DNA of 64,000 bases from Robinsoniella peoriensis. Lineage in GTDB: Bacteria > Bacillota > Clostridia > Lachnospirales > Lachnospiraceae. The DNA lies in NCBI RefSeq assembly GCF_000797495.1, contig NZ_JTGN01000008.1, positions 1-64,000 on the forward strand. Reading direction: 5' to 3'. The notes under the pieces are model-generated. The model did no database searches, was not told where the DNA came from, and worked only from the letters and a program-made list of their open reading frames with translations. Below are positions 42,601 to 48,717 of the stretch, one piece after another. Positions within the stretch are counted from its first letter, which is position 1; the number at the start of each line of letters is the position of its first letter. A program made the translations under genes and the position numbers.

Positions 42601-43999
42601 TGGAACAACGGTAAAACTTACTGCAGCAGCGAACGAAGGCTATGTATTCGAAGGCTGGTACCTGGATAATGTCAGGGTATCCGAAAATGCAGAGTATGAA
42701 GTGGTAGCAAAAGAGGATATCACTTATGTTGCGCGGTTCACAAAAGCAGAAGAGCCACAGCCGGAAATGGTGAACATTACCGTACAGTCAGCAGATGAAA
42801 CGGCAGGAACCGTAAGCGGCAGCGGAACCGTTAAGAAAGGTGAAGAATTTACCATAACGGCATTTCCAAATGAAGGCTACACATTTGAAGGCTGGTATCT
42901 GAATGATGAAAAAGTATCGGATCAGGCAAGCCTGACCTTGAAGGCAGAAACAGATGCTGTGTATACAGCACGATTTGAAGAAAAGCCAAAAGAAATGATC
43001 ACGATTCAGGCAGTGGCAGAAGCCGGAGGAACCGTAACCGGCAGCGTGACCGCAGAATATGGAAGTGCGGTAACCATTAAGGCATATCCGCAGGAAGGCT
43101 ATGTATTTGAAGGCTGGTATATAGGGGATATGAAAGTATCATCACAACCGGAATATACAATAAATGCTTTACAGAACACCGTATATACCGCAAAATTTAT
43201 TAAGAAAGAAGCGCCGAAGCCACAAAAAGTTACCCTTACCGTGAAAGCGGAAACAGGCGGTACAGCAACAGGCGGTCAGACAGTGGATGCCGGAAGCAAG
43301 GTTGATTTAACGGCAAAACCATCCGTTAAGTATACGTTTGAGGGCTGGTATCTCAATGGAAAGAAAGTATCCACAACCGCAAAGTATACGGTAACGGTTT
43401 ATGAAAACGTAACTTATACAGCTAAATTCAAAAAGATTACGGCGCCGAAAAAAGTAAGCGGATTAAAAGCATCTAATCTGAAAACTAACCAGATGAAATT
43501 AACCTGGAATAAAACCAGCGGTGCAAAAGGCTACGAATTAAGCCGCTATAATCCGGATAAAAACAAATGGTACGTAGTAAAAAACACAGGCCAGACAAGT
43601 TATACGGTAAAAGGCTTAAGCGCCGGAACAATTTACAAATACAGGGTAAGGGCATATACGTTATCCGGAAGTAAAAAGCTGTTCGGTAAATATTCAAAAT
43701 ACTTAAAGACAGCAACGACACCGAAAAAACCGGCACTCTCTGCTAAAGCAGCTTCTAAAACAAGCGTGAAGCTTTCCTGGAAAAAGGGAACAAAGGCAGA
43801 TGGATTTGCCATTTATATGAAGACCGGAAAAGGTGGCTTTACCAGGATTAAAAACGCATCTGCAGCACGTACTGCATATACAAAGACAAAACTGAAAAAG
43901 GGTAAGACTTACCAGTTTAAGATGCGTGGATACAAGAGGGTTGGAGATACTAAAATATATGGAAATTATTCGAAGGTTCGAACAGTAAAATTGAAATAA
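36692..43999 (+). CDS. Giant secreted GH101 endo-alpha-N-acetylgalactosaminidase-like protein
   Basis: The 2435-residue surface protein starts with a signal peptide (ILPVFLCTCLAVQPVMPANA). Order: concanavalin-like domain (~50-235), GH101 beta-sandwich and catalytic barrel (~240-880), carbohydrate-binding beta-sandwiches (~890-1200), one Listeria-Bacteroides repeat (~1210-1285), two F5/8C (CBM32-like) domains (~1290-1600), an Ig-like domain, seven InlB-B-like repeats (~1722-2249) and two Lys-rich FN3 domains. GH101 enzymes release the Gal-GalNAc core-1 disaccharide from mucin Ser/Thr. The likely nucleophile is D646 (LIYVDTYF) and the acid/base E675 (AAATEYPE). There is no LPXTG; the FN3 tail may hold it to the wall. 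AAGGAAGG before ATG 36692 sets the start. GH101 assignment is by motif recognition; a related GH cannot be fully excluded. Confidence 0.82.
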   Translation: MKKKQLWKKILPVFLCTCLAVQPVMPANAAGGADEKKSVSTADLSGPEGTDGLYQKDFSKDSIDGFTVKSGTGTLTQGDGKLQVPASGTKLVIDENSPELKNTEVEFEIDPANNNGNFYAVVRYAGPDSYTVIGNGGVGGNTSPWYLKTSGGRTVSLLSSGNTYGDGQRLYAKRLKPYKLRVRVVEKVVTVFLDDAEIFNGEVPEITMDTGKSGMYFEGSGGGIRKFSVSSSNTIEPVTGSITEKEISSDQMSVKVDADFPRVISYNLDGKVMQGQEVPYHALEINNKAYVPAVTSKIEGNKATYHMEAGSMSFDTVLTVRDNVMVMTLENISDGIKTIHFPKHSLVSVSSDQAGAALTVNDNRTQSSIDLTANPAEDPAYKSAVITVVNNNELAASIRNDSSKDYSGVAYQTMKNGDHYTTGLWTNEFLVKGLDDKDFEKPYTAVAITADRNADGAIDFQDGTIAYRDDCYADESDLKIPGAEDVMQSYTSVAMNVGSAAQYPFLRILDNVKKFNLGTDGFEQMIILKGYQGEGHDASHPDFANYNNRAGGLEDFNTMLSEGEKYNANFGVHINHTEMYPEAGQYAVNELNTGVGAWNWYDSAVNMIRENDILMDGSTIPGGNMEQRLQQLNSDTNGKLKLIYVDTYFDNRWTSYRLQKAINELTDQGIAAATEYPEKMTGRSAWAHHINSTYSGAGNMVRFVYNGQKDIFGQTSLFRGEGGRVNGFNGWQGADDYYATMRDFFTNLLPNRFLAQYPISQWTNNNKAVLGRNNEVVTEMRNGKNVISLNGNEVAIGNQIFIPWTIDGQDKIYHYNEAGGETTWTLPEDWNYTTVKLYKLTSTGKADEQIINVANGAVTITADARQGYVVYPGSAAADIPDMASYDWSTGSLVKDMGFDSHTFENGWTNINNNPNVTFTDTSIGNTMIQIKGSEEGGIEQEMNGLTGGQSYSASAWIRTASGRKVHISVEDQNGRELAANYIDSSNVIYGVHHTDKYKEYFQRVKLTFTEPQGQTSAVIKIKADAGSEDAVATIDDVRVIPVGLTDQGSHYFFEDFENVDQEYGPFVSTESDQSHLSEINTVNPALTDDVIEGRYSLKVRNGDYMRTLSHRVRLKPNTAYTVGIDYKAKAQNAVVLGVKSDKALAAEDTKNATLILKPLSGTGYGQKESVKVTFTTGNYDDYYIDLTKQSASEYIFDNFYVDEGKAADIQEYTLSFAPGEGTVTGTNPEAVTASEGTAIVLPKNPYTRKDYNFVGWNDGNKTYEAGDTYSMPGRNTTLTAMWEEGGITYTKIPSDELTAVAESQENNTPGAGDGPGSNAVDGNEDTIWHTAYGHAPQADIPNDRYNGITIDLGGTYDIGKLEYVPRKNGPNGIITGYKLYYSEAETGTYEEGAFTEVPGGSGTWAADASKKTAKFSVVTARRLMLRATQAGGGFVSAAEIYVYQAQKNDYEYEKVEVKAAAAESTQPGYPITNMLADNDSIYHSSWSGGINMAQGINNKLTFDFGDICKIGKLEYRPRQDGTNGIIKEFKLYYSTTADQDDWQEVPQGHIVWAADKEKKTAAFAPVDARRLQMRVLHSMENVAYPDADPADKYISGQYMAFYKAVETEEPGDDSLVITPGSCGCTFSGLVFDNRKIVIPKNADQITVNLSAEGMLVPCETPGHDQEDISYSFEIAEGVAGAAISGTELRVGSTGVIKVRAIAEVNGAKAVRTSVFTIVKGEYTVTAQADPAEGGTVKGTTDVEAGGTAVLTAEANEGYTFGGWYLGEEKVGEEPAFTTPEITEDTVYTAKFIKDLKDVTITARSEDEAAGSVSGGGTVKEGEKVTLTAKAHEGYTFEGWYLEGVKVSDESVYEIEAAEDAEYIARFIKNAPARVTITVQSEDETAGTVSGGGSVNVGETVTISATANEGYTFEGWYLGETKVSDQAEHKIEATEDAVYIARFTKNAVQQVTVTAEATEGGTAEGTATVDIGTTVKLTAAANEGYVFEGWYLDNVRVSENAEYEVVAKEDITYVARFTKAEEPQPEMVNITVQSADETAGTVSGSGTVKKGEEFTITAFPNEGYTFEGWYLNDEKVSDQASLTLKAETDAVYTARFEEKPKEMITIQAVAEAGGTVTGSVTAEYGSAVTIKAYPQEGYVFEGWYIGDMKVSSQPEYTINALQNTVYTAKFIKKEAPKPQKVTLTVKAETGGTATGGQTVDAGSKVDLTAKPSVKYTFEGWYLNGKKVSTTAKYTVTVYENVTYTAKFKKITAPKKVSGLKASNLKTNQMKLTWNKTSGAKGYELSRYNPDKNKWYVVKNTGQTSYTVKGLSAGTIYKYRVRAYTLSGSKKLFGKYSKYLKTATTPKKPALSAKAASKTSVKLSWKKGTKADGFAIYMKTGKGGFTRIKNASAARTAYTKTKLKKGKTYQFKMRGYKRVGDTKIYGNYSKVRTVKLK
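41855..43438 (+). repeat. Seven InlB-B-like protein repeats
   Basis: Seven units of about 72-77 residues each carry the core NEGY-FEGWYL, an upstream GGTV-G segment and a closing Y-ARF or Y-AKF strand. DNA identity between units is moderate, so the array is an old duplication and not recent slippage. Confidence 0.88.
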
Positions 44000-44025
44000 A
44001 ATAAGATATATTAAAACACCCTCTG

Positions 44026-44097
44026 AGCAGGGCAGTGATTCTTGATATTTATAAACAGGTTATGTTTATAAACAGGAATAGCTGCCTTGCTTTTTTT
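44026..44097 (+). terminator. Terminator after the GH101 gene
   Basis: AGCAGGGCAG pairs with CTGCCTTGCT (one mismatch), with an inner TTTATAAACA-type pairing, and is followed by a run of T. It separates the glycosidase from the ATPase-TOPRIM pair. Confidence 0.75.
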
Positions 44098-44170
44098 CTG
44101 TCATGGAATACAAAGTATCAGAATCGGGGATAATGTAGAAATACTTCATATATCGGAGGAGAGATAAATT

Positions 44171-45568
44171 ATGGATGACATCATTGTAAGGCTGCATTCG
44201 GTAGAAATAAAAAACTTTAAAAATACTGCATATGGAAAAGTAGAGATGCCTTCCCGGATCCATCAGGGCATAGTGCTGGATACTTCTGAAATATTGGGGA
44301 TTTACGGACAAAATGGCTCCGGAAAGACTACGGTAATTGATACGCTTTTCTATGTGCAGAAGATAATCATGGGGCTTAGTATTCCGGAAGAACTGGTTAA
44401 TTATATTACCAGCGGGCAGGATTATGCTAAAGTAAAAGCAGTGTTTCTGGTGACCGGAAAGGAACGGCAGTTTGAGGTGGAGTATGAGCTTTGGTTCCGC
44501 AGAACAGAAGAAAATACTGCTGTTATTTCAAAAGAATCATTATCGGCTGCTAAGATCGTACAGGGTGAGTACACACAAAAGTATTTATTTATGGAATATA
44601 CTGCAGAAGATACGGAAGGTGTATTTACGCCAAAAGAAATGCTGGAGGATGTGATTCTTGGAAATGAAGAGAACGGTACGAACCTGATTGTAGCAAAAAA
44701 AGTTGCCCGGATTCATAATTGTTCCTACATCTTTGGAGAGACCAGCCGGGAGATTTTCTGTAATGAGAGTGGGGAGAATTTTCTGGATTATGCATTTTTG
44801 ATTCAGTCCCTATACAACTATGCAATGATGGATCTATTTGTTATCCGGGATTCGCACTCCGGTGCAATCAGCGCGGATTTTCTTTTGCCCGTGGCATTTC
44901 GGGTTACAGACCGCAAGTCAGCCACCAGAGGTGATTTTGTAATTGCTTTAAAAGAACCCACTCTTGTGGAGGAAAGCCGTTTTGAACTGTTGAAGCAAAT
45001 TGTGGGGGAAATAAATATCGTACTTGCCACCATTATACCGGGTATGACATTGGATATTAAAGATTATGGACAGCAGCTTGTGGAGAATGGCGGTGTCGGG
45101 CGAAAGGTGGATCTTACTTCCAGGCGTGGTGAGATGGAGATTCCCATACGATTTGAGTCAGATGGAATCGTTAAGATTATTTCCATCCTCAATGTGCTGA
45201 TCCGGGCATACAGCGATCCGGGCATCTGCCTGGTTGTGGATGAACTGGACGCCGGTATTTATGAATATCTATTGGGAGAGCTTCTGGATATATTCAATAA
45301 AGGGGCAAAAGGGCAGCTGATATTCACTTCCCACAATCTGCGGGCTTTAGAAATGTTGGGCAATGACAGTATCTTGTTTTCCACAGCCAACCCGGACAAC
45401 CGGTATATCAGAATGGAGCATACGGGAAACAGCCTGAATCTGCGGGATGCCTATATTCGCAGCATCACCTTAGGCGGACAACAGGAATGTATCTATACCG
45501 ATACGGACAGTATCAAGATTGCAAGGTCATTTCGTAAAGCAGGGAGGGAAATTATAAATGCCAGATAA
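44171..45568 (+). CDS. ABC-type ATPase of a putative defence pair (AAA_15/OLD-like)
   Basis: The 465-residue protein has a RecF/SMC-like ABC ATPase fold: Walker A G46-T53 (GQNGSGKT), a signature-like segment (FESDGIVKIISIL), Walker B D357-E358 (LVVDELD) and a switch His388 (FTSHNL). There is no long coiled coil. The family, AAA_15/AAA_21 type, includes the ATPase halves of PARIS (AriA), AbiL and OLD nucleases, which sense phage or DNA damage and control an attached TOPRIM nuclease. The next gene overlaps by 11 bases and encodes exactly such a TOPRIM-like protein. A GGAGGAGAG ribosome binding site precedes the ATG. Defence is inferred from this pairing; no phage genes or other defence genes adjoin it. 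Confidence 0.8.
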   Translation: MDDIIVRLHSVEIKNFKNTAYGKVEMPSRIHQGIVLDTSEILGIYGQNGSGKTTVIDTLFYVQKIIMGLSIPEELVNYITSGQDYAKVKAVFLVTGKERQFEVEYELWFRRTEENTAVISKESLSAAKIVQGEYTQKYLFMEYTAEDTEGVFTPKEMLEDVILGNEENGTNLIVAKKVARIHNCSYIFGETSREIFCNESGENFLDYAFLIQSLYNYAMMDLFVIRDSHSGAISADFLLPVAFRVTDRKSATRGDFVIALKEPTLVEESRFELLKQIVGEINIVLATIIPGMTLDIKDYGQQLVENGGVGRKVDLTSRRGEMEIPIRFESDGIVKIISILNVLIRAYSDPGICLVVDELDAGIYEYLLGELLDIFNKGAKGQLIFTSHNLRALEMLGNDSILFSTANPDNRYIRMEHTGNSLNLRDAYIRSITLGGQQECIYTDTDSIKIARSFRKAGREIINAR

Positions 45569-46244
45569 AGAGAAGAAAGTGATTATATTTATTGTGGAAG
45601 GTCCCAGCGATGAAGGAGCAATCGGATCTATTGTGAAGGAGTATTTTTCAAGCAGTGAGGTAAAGTTTCACGTAATTCATGGGGACATCACGGCCCGGGG
45701 AAATGTGAACTCTGACACGATTATTAAGAGAATCAATGACTGTATGGAGGATGTTAAAACAAAATACAGATACACGGATGAGGATATCTTAAAAGTCATC
45801 CATCTGTCTGACCTGGATGGTGCATTTGTGACTGCGGAAAATGTCATACAAAAAAAGTCAGGTCCCACGGTTTACTATACCGACCACATTGAAACCTCAA
45901 ATGTAGGTTCTCTGATAAAGCGAAATCAATTGAAATCAGAGTTGTTATATAAGCTCTCAGCTACCGGTAAAATTAACGAAGTGCCTTACTGCATTTATTA
46001 TATGTCCTGTAATCTGGAGCATGTGTTATTTAATGAACTGAGGGAGTTTAGCAGTGAAGAAAAATGGGAGTACTCGGATACTTTTGCAGAGAGGTTTGAG
46101 GGAAAGCCGGAAGAATTCATTGAATTTTTAGGAAAAAATCAGGTGGCGGTAGATGGAACCTATAAAGAAACCTGGGATTTTATACAGGAAGGGGAAAATT
46201 CGCTGAATAGGTTTACTAATTTTCAATTGGCATTTCAGGGGTGA
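45558..46244 (+). CDS. TOPRIM-like effector partner of the ATPase
   Basis: The 228-residue protein opens with a TOPRIM motif: E14 in IIFIVEGPSDEG, and D85-x-D87 in HLSDLDGAF after a strand-helix-strand, the metal-binding layout of OLD-type nucleases, primases and PARIS AriB. The rest is unlike any family I can name with confidence (YCIYYMSCNLEHVLFNELRE, then a Glu/Phe-rich end). It could be a tRNA or DNA nuclease held in check by the ATPase. The start overlaps the ATPase gene, with GGGAGG upstream. The terminator is unclear; the next promoter begins about 18 bp after the stop. Confidence 0.7.
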   Translation: MPDKEKKVIIFIVEGPSDEGAIGSIVKEYFSSSEVKFHVIHGDITARGNVNSDTIIKRINDCMEDVKTKYRYTDEDILKVIHLSDLDGAFVTAENVIQKKSGPTVYYTDHIETSNVGSLIKRNQLKSELLYKLSATGKINEVPYCIYYMSCNLEHVLFNELREFSSEEKWEYSDTFAERFEGKPEEFIEFLGKNQVAVDGTYKETWDFIQEGENSLNRFTNFQLAFQG

Positions 46245-46262
46245 ATAGCGTAAAAAAAGTGA

Positions 46263-46291
46263 TTGACATAAAATTAGTTCGGCGCTATAAT
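46263..46291 (+). promoter_or_regulatory. Consensus sigma-A promoter of the MarR gene
   Basis: TTGACA and TATAAT are both perfect and separated by 17 bp. The -10 lies inside a large palindrome, so a bound regulator would block RNA polymerase. Confidence 0.85.
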
Positions 46292-46317
46292 TGTTTGTGA
46301 CCAAACAGTTATAGCGC
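46282..46317 (+). promoter_or_regulatory. MarR operator O1 (36-bp palindrome)
   Basis: GCGCTATAATTGTTTG, TGAC, CAAACAGTTATAGCGC: the 16-bp arms match at 15 positions. The core TGTTTG-N4-CAAACA recurs before the ABC genes at 46885-46900. It overlaps the -10 and transcription start, consistent with autorepression. Confidence 0.75.
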
Positions 46318-46344
46318 TAATTTTATGTAAGAAAGGGATCGTAA

Positions 46345-46782
46345 ATGAGAAAAAGAGACGTTGGACGTGAAATACATGCACTTTCCAATCTGCTGGGCCG
46401 CAGGATAGAAGCAGAGAAAAAGCAGCAGGGAATGCAGGACGTTACACCCATGCAGACCTGGATTATAGGCTATCTCCAGGAACATAAGGGGCAGGATATC
46501 TTCCAGAGGGATATTGAACGCGATTTTACGATTACCCGTTCAACAGTAACCGGAATACTGAAGCTGATGGAGAAGAATGGATTAATATACAGAGTCAGCG
46601 TTCCGGAGGATGCAAGATTAAAGAAACTGATACTTACGGAAACGGGAGAAGCAATGTATCAGAAAGTCAGGCAGCATATAGAAGATACGGAACGGATGCT
46701 TGTCCAAGGGTTTACGGAGGAAGAAGTGGAAGCCTTATTAAACATGATGGACAGGTTAAGAGTAAATCTTGAGACTCTTTAG
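46345..46782 (+). CDS. MarR family transcriptional repressor
   Basis: The 145-residue protein has the winged helix of MarR regulators: DIFQRDIERDFTITRSTVTG is the helix-turn-helix and DARLKKLILTETGEA the wing. Dimer helices flank it. MarR proteins usually repress an efflux operon and their own gene until an inducer binds. It sits upstream of two ABC exporter genes, and the same TGTTTG-N4-CAAACA operator core occurs before both transcription units. The ATG follows AAGAAAGGGATC. Confidence 0.92.
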   Translation: MRKRDVGREIHALSNLLGRRIEAEKKQQGMQDVTPMQTWIIGYLQEHKGQDIFQRDIERDFTITRSTVTGILKLMEKNGLIYRVSVPEDARLKKLILTETGEAMYQKVRQHIEDTERMLVQGFTEEEVEALLNMMDRLRVNLETL

Positions 46783-46879
46783 GCGGCTGCTGTACGATTG
46801 CAGTAGGAACTGGCGGACCCGGCCGGTAAGCTGGGATAGATATGAGAAACATGCATCTGCGTGTTTCTTATATTTTCCC

Positions 46880-46925
46880 TATAATGTTTGGCTACAAACA
46901 GTATGTATACGAATTATTCGTGTAC
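46880..46925 (+). promoter_or_regulatory. ABC-operon promoter region with operator O2 and a second palindrome
   Basis: TATAAT at 46880 is followed at once by TGTTTG-GCTA-CAAACA (46885-46900), the same operator core as O1. A further 21-bp palindrome, GTATACGAAT-T-ATTCGTGTAC (46905-46925), lies 25 bp before the ABC start. The -35 is poor. Confidence 0.6.
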
Positions 46926-46950
46926 AAACAGATAATGTGGAGGTAAAAAA

Positions 46951-48717
46951 ATGATTAAAAAATTAATGAAAAGTATACGGGAATATAAACGGGATTCCTT
47001 ATTGACTCCTTTTTTCGTATCGCTGGAAGTTGTAATGGAGGTAATTATACCGCTTCTTATGGCAATGCTGATTGACTATGGAATCGATGGTAAGGATTTG
47101 GGATACATATGGAGAATGGGGATCTTTCTGGTAGTATCCGCCATGATATCCCTCATATTCGGGGCACTTTCAGGCAAGTATGCAGCCAGCGCCTCGGCAG
47201 GATTTGCAAAGAATCTGAGAAAAGATATGTATTATAATGTACAGAACTTTTCATTCTCTAATATTGATAAATTTTCAACGGCAAGTATCGTTACAAGGCT
47301 TACCACAGATATAACAAATGTGCAGAACGCTTATCAGATGATTATACGAATGGCGGTGAGAAGCCCGATTATGCTGGTGTTTTCCATGATTATGGCATTT
47401 GGCATTAATGTGCAGATGGCCTTTATTTTCTTATGTGCCATACCTATACTGGGGATTGGACTCTGGGTGATTATGACAAAAGCGCACCCCATATTTGAAC
47501 GGGTATTCCGTACCTATGATAAATTAAATAATGTTGTCCAGGAAAACCTTCACGGAATCCGGGTGGTAAAGTCCTATGTACGGGAAGAACATGAGAACGG
47601 AAAGTTTAAGGAGATTTCCGGCAGTATTTATTCTGATTTCTCAAAGGCAGAAAAACTGCTGGCTTTTAATATGCCGCTGATGCAGTTTTGTATGTATGCA
47701 TGTATGCTGCTGGTTTCCTGGTTTGGTGCAAGGGCAATTGTGGCATCCGGAAATAATCCGGCAGTGGGGATGTCAACTGGACAGTTAATGAGTTTGATTA
47801 CTTATGCAATGCAGATACTGATGAGTCTGATGATGTTGTCCATGGTATTTGTAATGATCACCATGTCAAGAGCTTCTGCCGAGCGTATCGTAGAAATTCT
47901 TACTGAGGAAAGCAGCCTGAAAAATGGGGAACATCCGGTAATGGAAGTGAAAGATGGCTCCGTAGTATTCGCAGATGTAAATTTCAGTTATGCAGATGAT
48001 CAAAATAAATTGTGCCTGAAGAATGTAAATCTGGAAATTAAATCCGGTGAAACCGTTGGGATTATCGGTGGAACCGGTGCGGCAAAGACCACCCTTGTCC
48101 AGTTAATACCAAGGCTGTATGATGTGACTTCCGGCAATCTTCTGGTTGGAGGCAGGGATGTGCGCAGTTATGATATAGAAACCCTCCGGGACCAGGTAGC
48201 TATGGTGCTGCAGAAGAATATTCTCTTCTCCGGAACGATTAAGGAGAATCTCCGCTGGGGAAATGAGTCTGCAACGGATGAAGAATTGATACATGCATGT
48301 ATATTGGCCCAGGCGGATGATTTTGTACAGAGTTTCCCCAATAAATATGATACTTATATAGAACAGGGAGGAAGTAATGTATCGGGAGGCCAGAAGCAGC
48401 GCCTCTGTATTGCCAGGGCCCTCCTTAAAAAGCCAAAGATATTAATTCTGGATGATTCAACCAGTGCCGTTGATACCAGGACCGATGCCATGATACGAAA
48501 AGCATTTGCAGAAGAAATTCCTGATACAACGAAATTTATTATCGCCCAGCGTATCTCCTCCGTACAGGATGCGGACAAAATCATTGTTATGGACGGCGGG
48601 TATATACAGGATGTGGGTACCCACGAAGAACTGCTTGCAGGCAGTAATATTTATAGAGAAGTATATGAATCCCAGGTGAAAGGAGGCGTGGAAGATGAAT
48701 CAGAACAGTCAAAATAA
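46951..48717 (+). CDS. ABC exporter half-transporter with degenerate NBD
   Basis: The 588-residue fusion has a six-helix membrane domain and a C-terminal ATPase, as in type IV ABC multidrug exporters. The ATPase shows a Walker A GGTGAAKT, signature VSGGQKQR and Walker B ILILDDSTSAVD. The catalytic Glu after Walker B is Asp, which marks the degenerate site of heterodimeric exporters such as BmrC/TM287. The partner gene overlaps by 23 bases and has the canonical Glu. They should export drugs or lipids-like compounds as a dimer. It is controlled by the upstream MarR gene through O2. Confidence 0.92.
   Translation: MIKKLMKSIREYKRDSLLTPFFVSLEVVMEVIIPLLMAMLIDYGIDGKDLGYIWRMGIFLVVSAMISLIFGALSGKYAASASAGFAKNLRKDMYYNVQNFSFSNIDKFSTASIVTRLTTDITNVQNAYQMIIRMAVRSPIMLVFSMIMAFGINVQMAFIFLCAIPILGIGLWVIMTKAHPIFERVFRTYDKLNNVVQENLHGIRVVKSYVREEHENGKFKEISGSIYSDFSKAEKLLAFNMPLMQFCMYACMLLVSWFGARAIVASGNNPAVGMSTGQLMSLITYAMQILMSLMMLSMVFVMITMSRASAERIVEILTEESSLKNGEHPVMEVKDGSVVFADVNFSYADDQNKLCLKNVNLEIKSGETVGIIGGTGAAKTTLVQLIPRLYDVTSGNLLVGGRDVRSYDIETLRDQVAMVLQKNILFSGTIKENLRWGNESATDEELIHACILAQADDFVQSFPNKYDTYIEQGGSNVSGGQKQRLCIARALLKKPKILILDDSTSAVDTRTDAMIRKAFAEEIPDTTKFIIAQRISSVQDADKIIVMDGGYIQDVGTHEELLAGSNIYREVYESQVKGGVEDESEQSK

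Noticed and set aside
41855..43438. CRISPR or satellite array
   Set aside because: Periodicity of about 216-231 bp follows InlB-like protein repeats with clear codon-level divergence and no short repeats or spacers.
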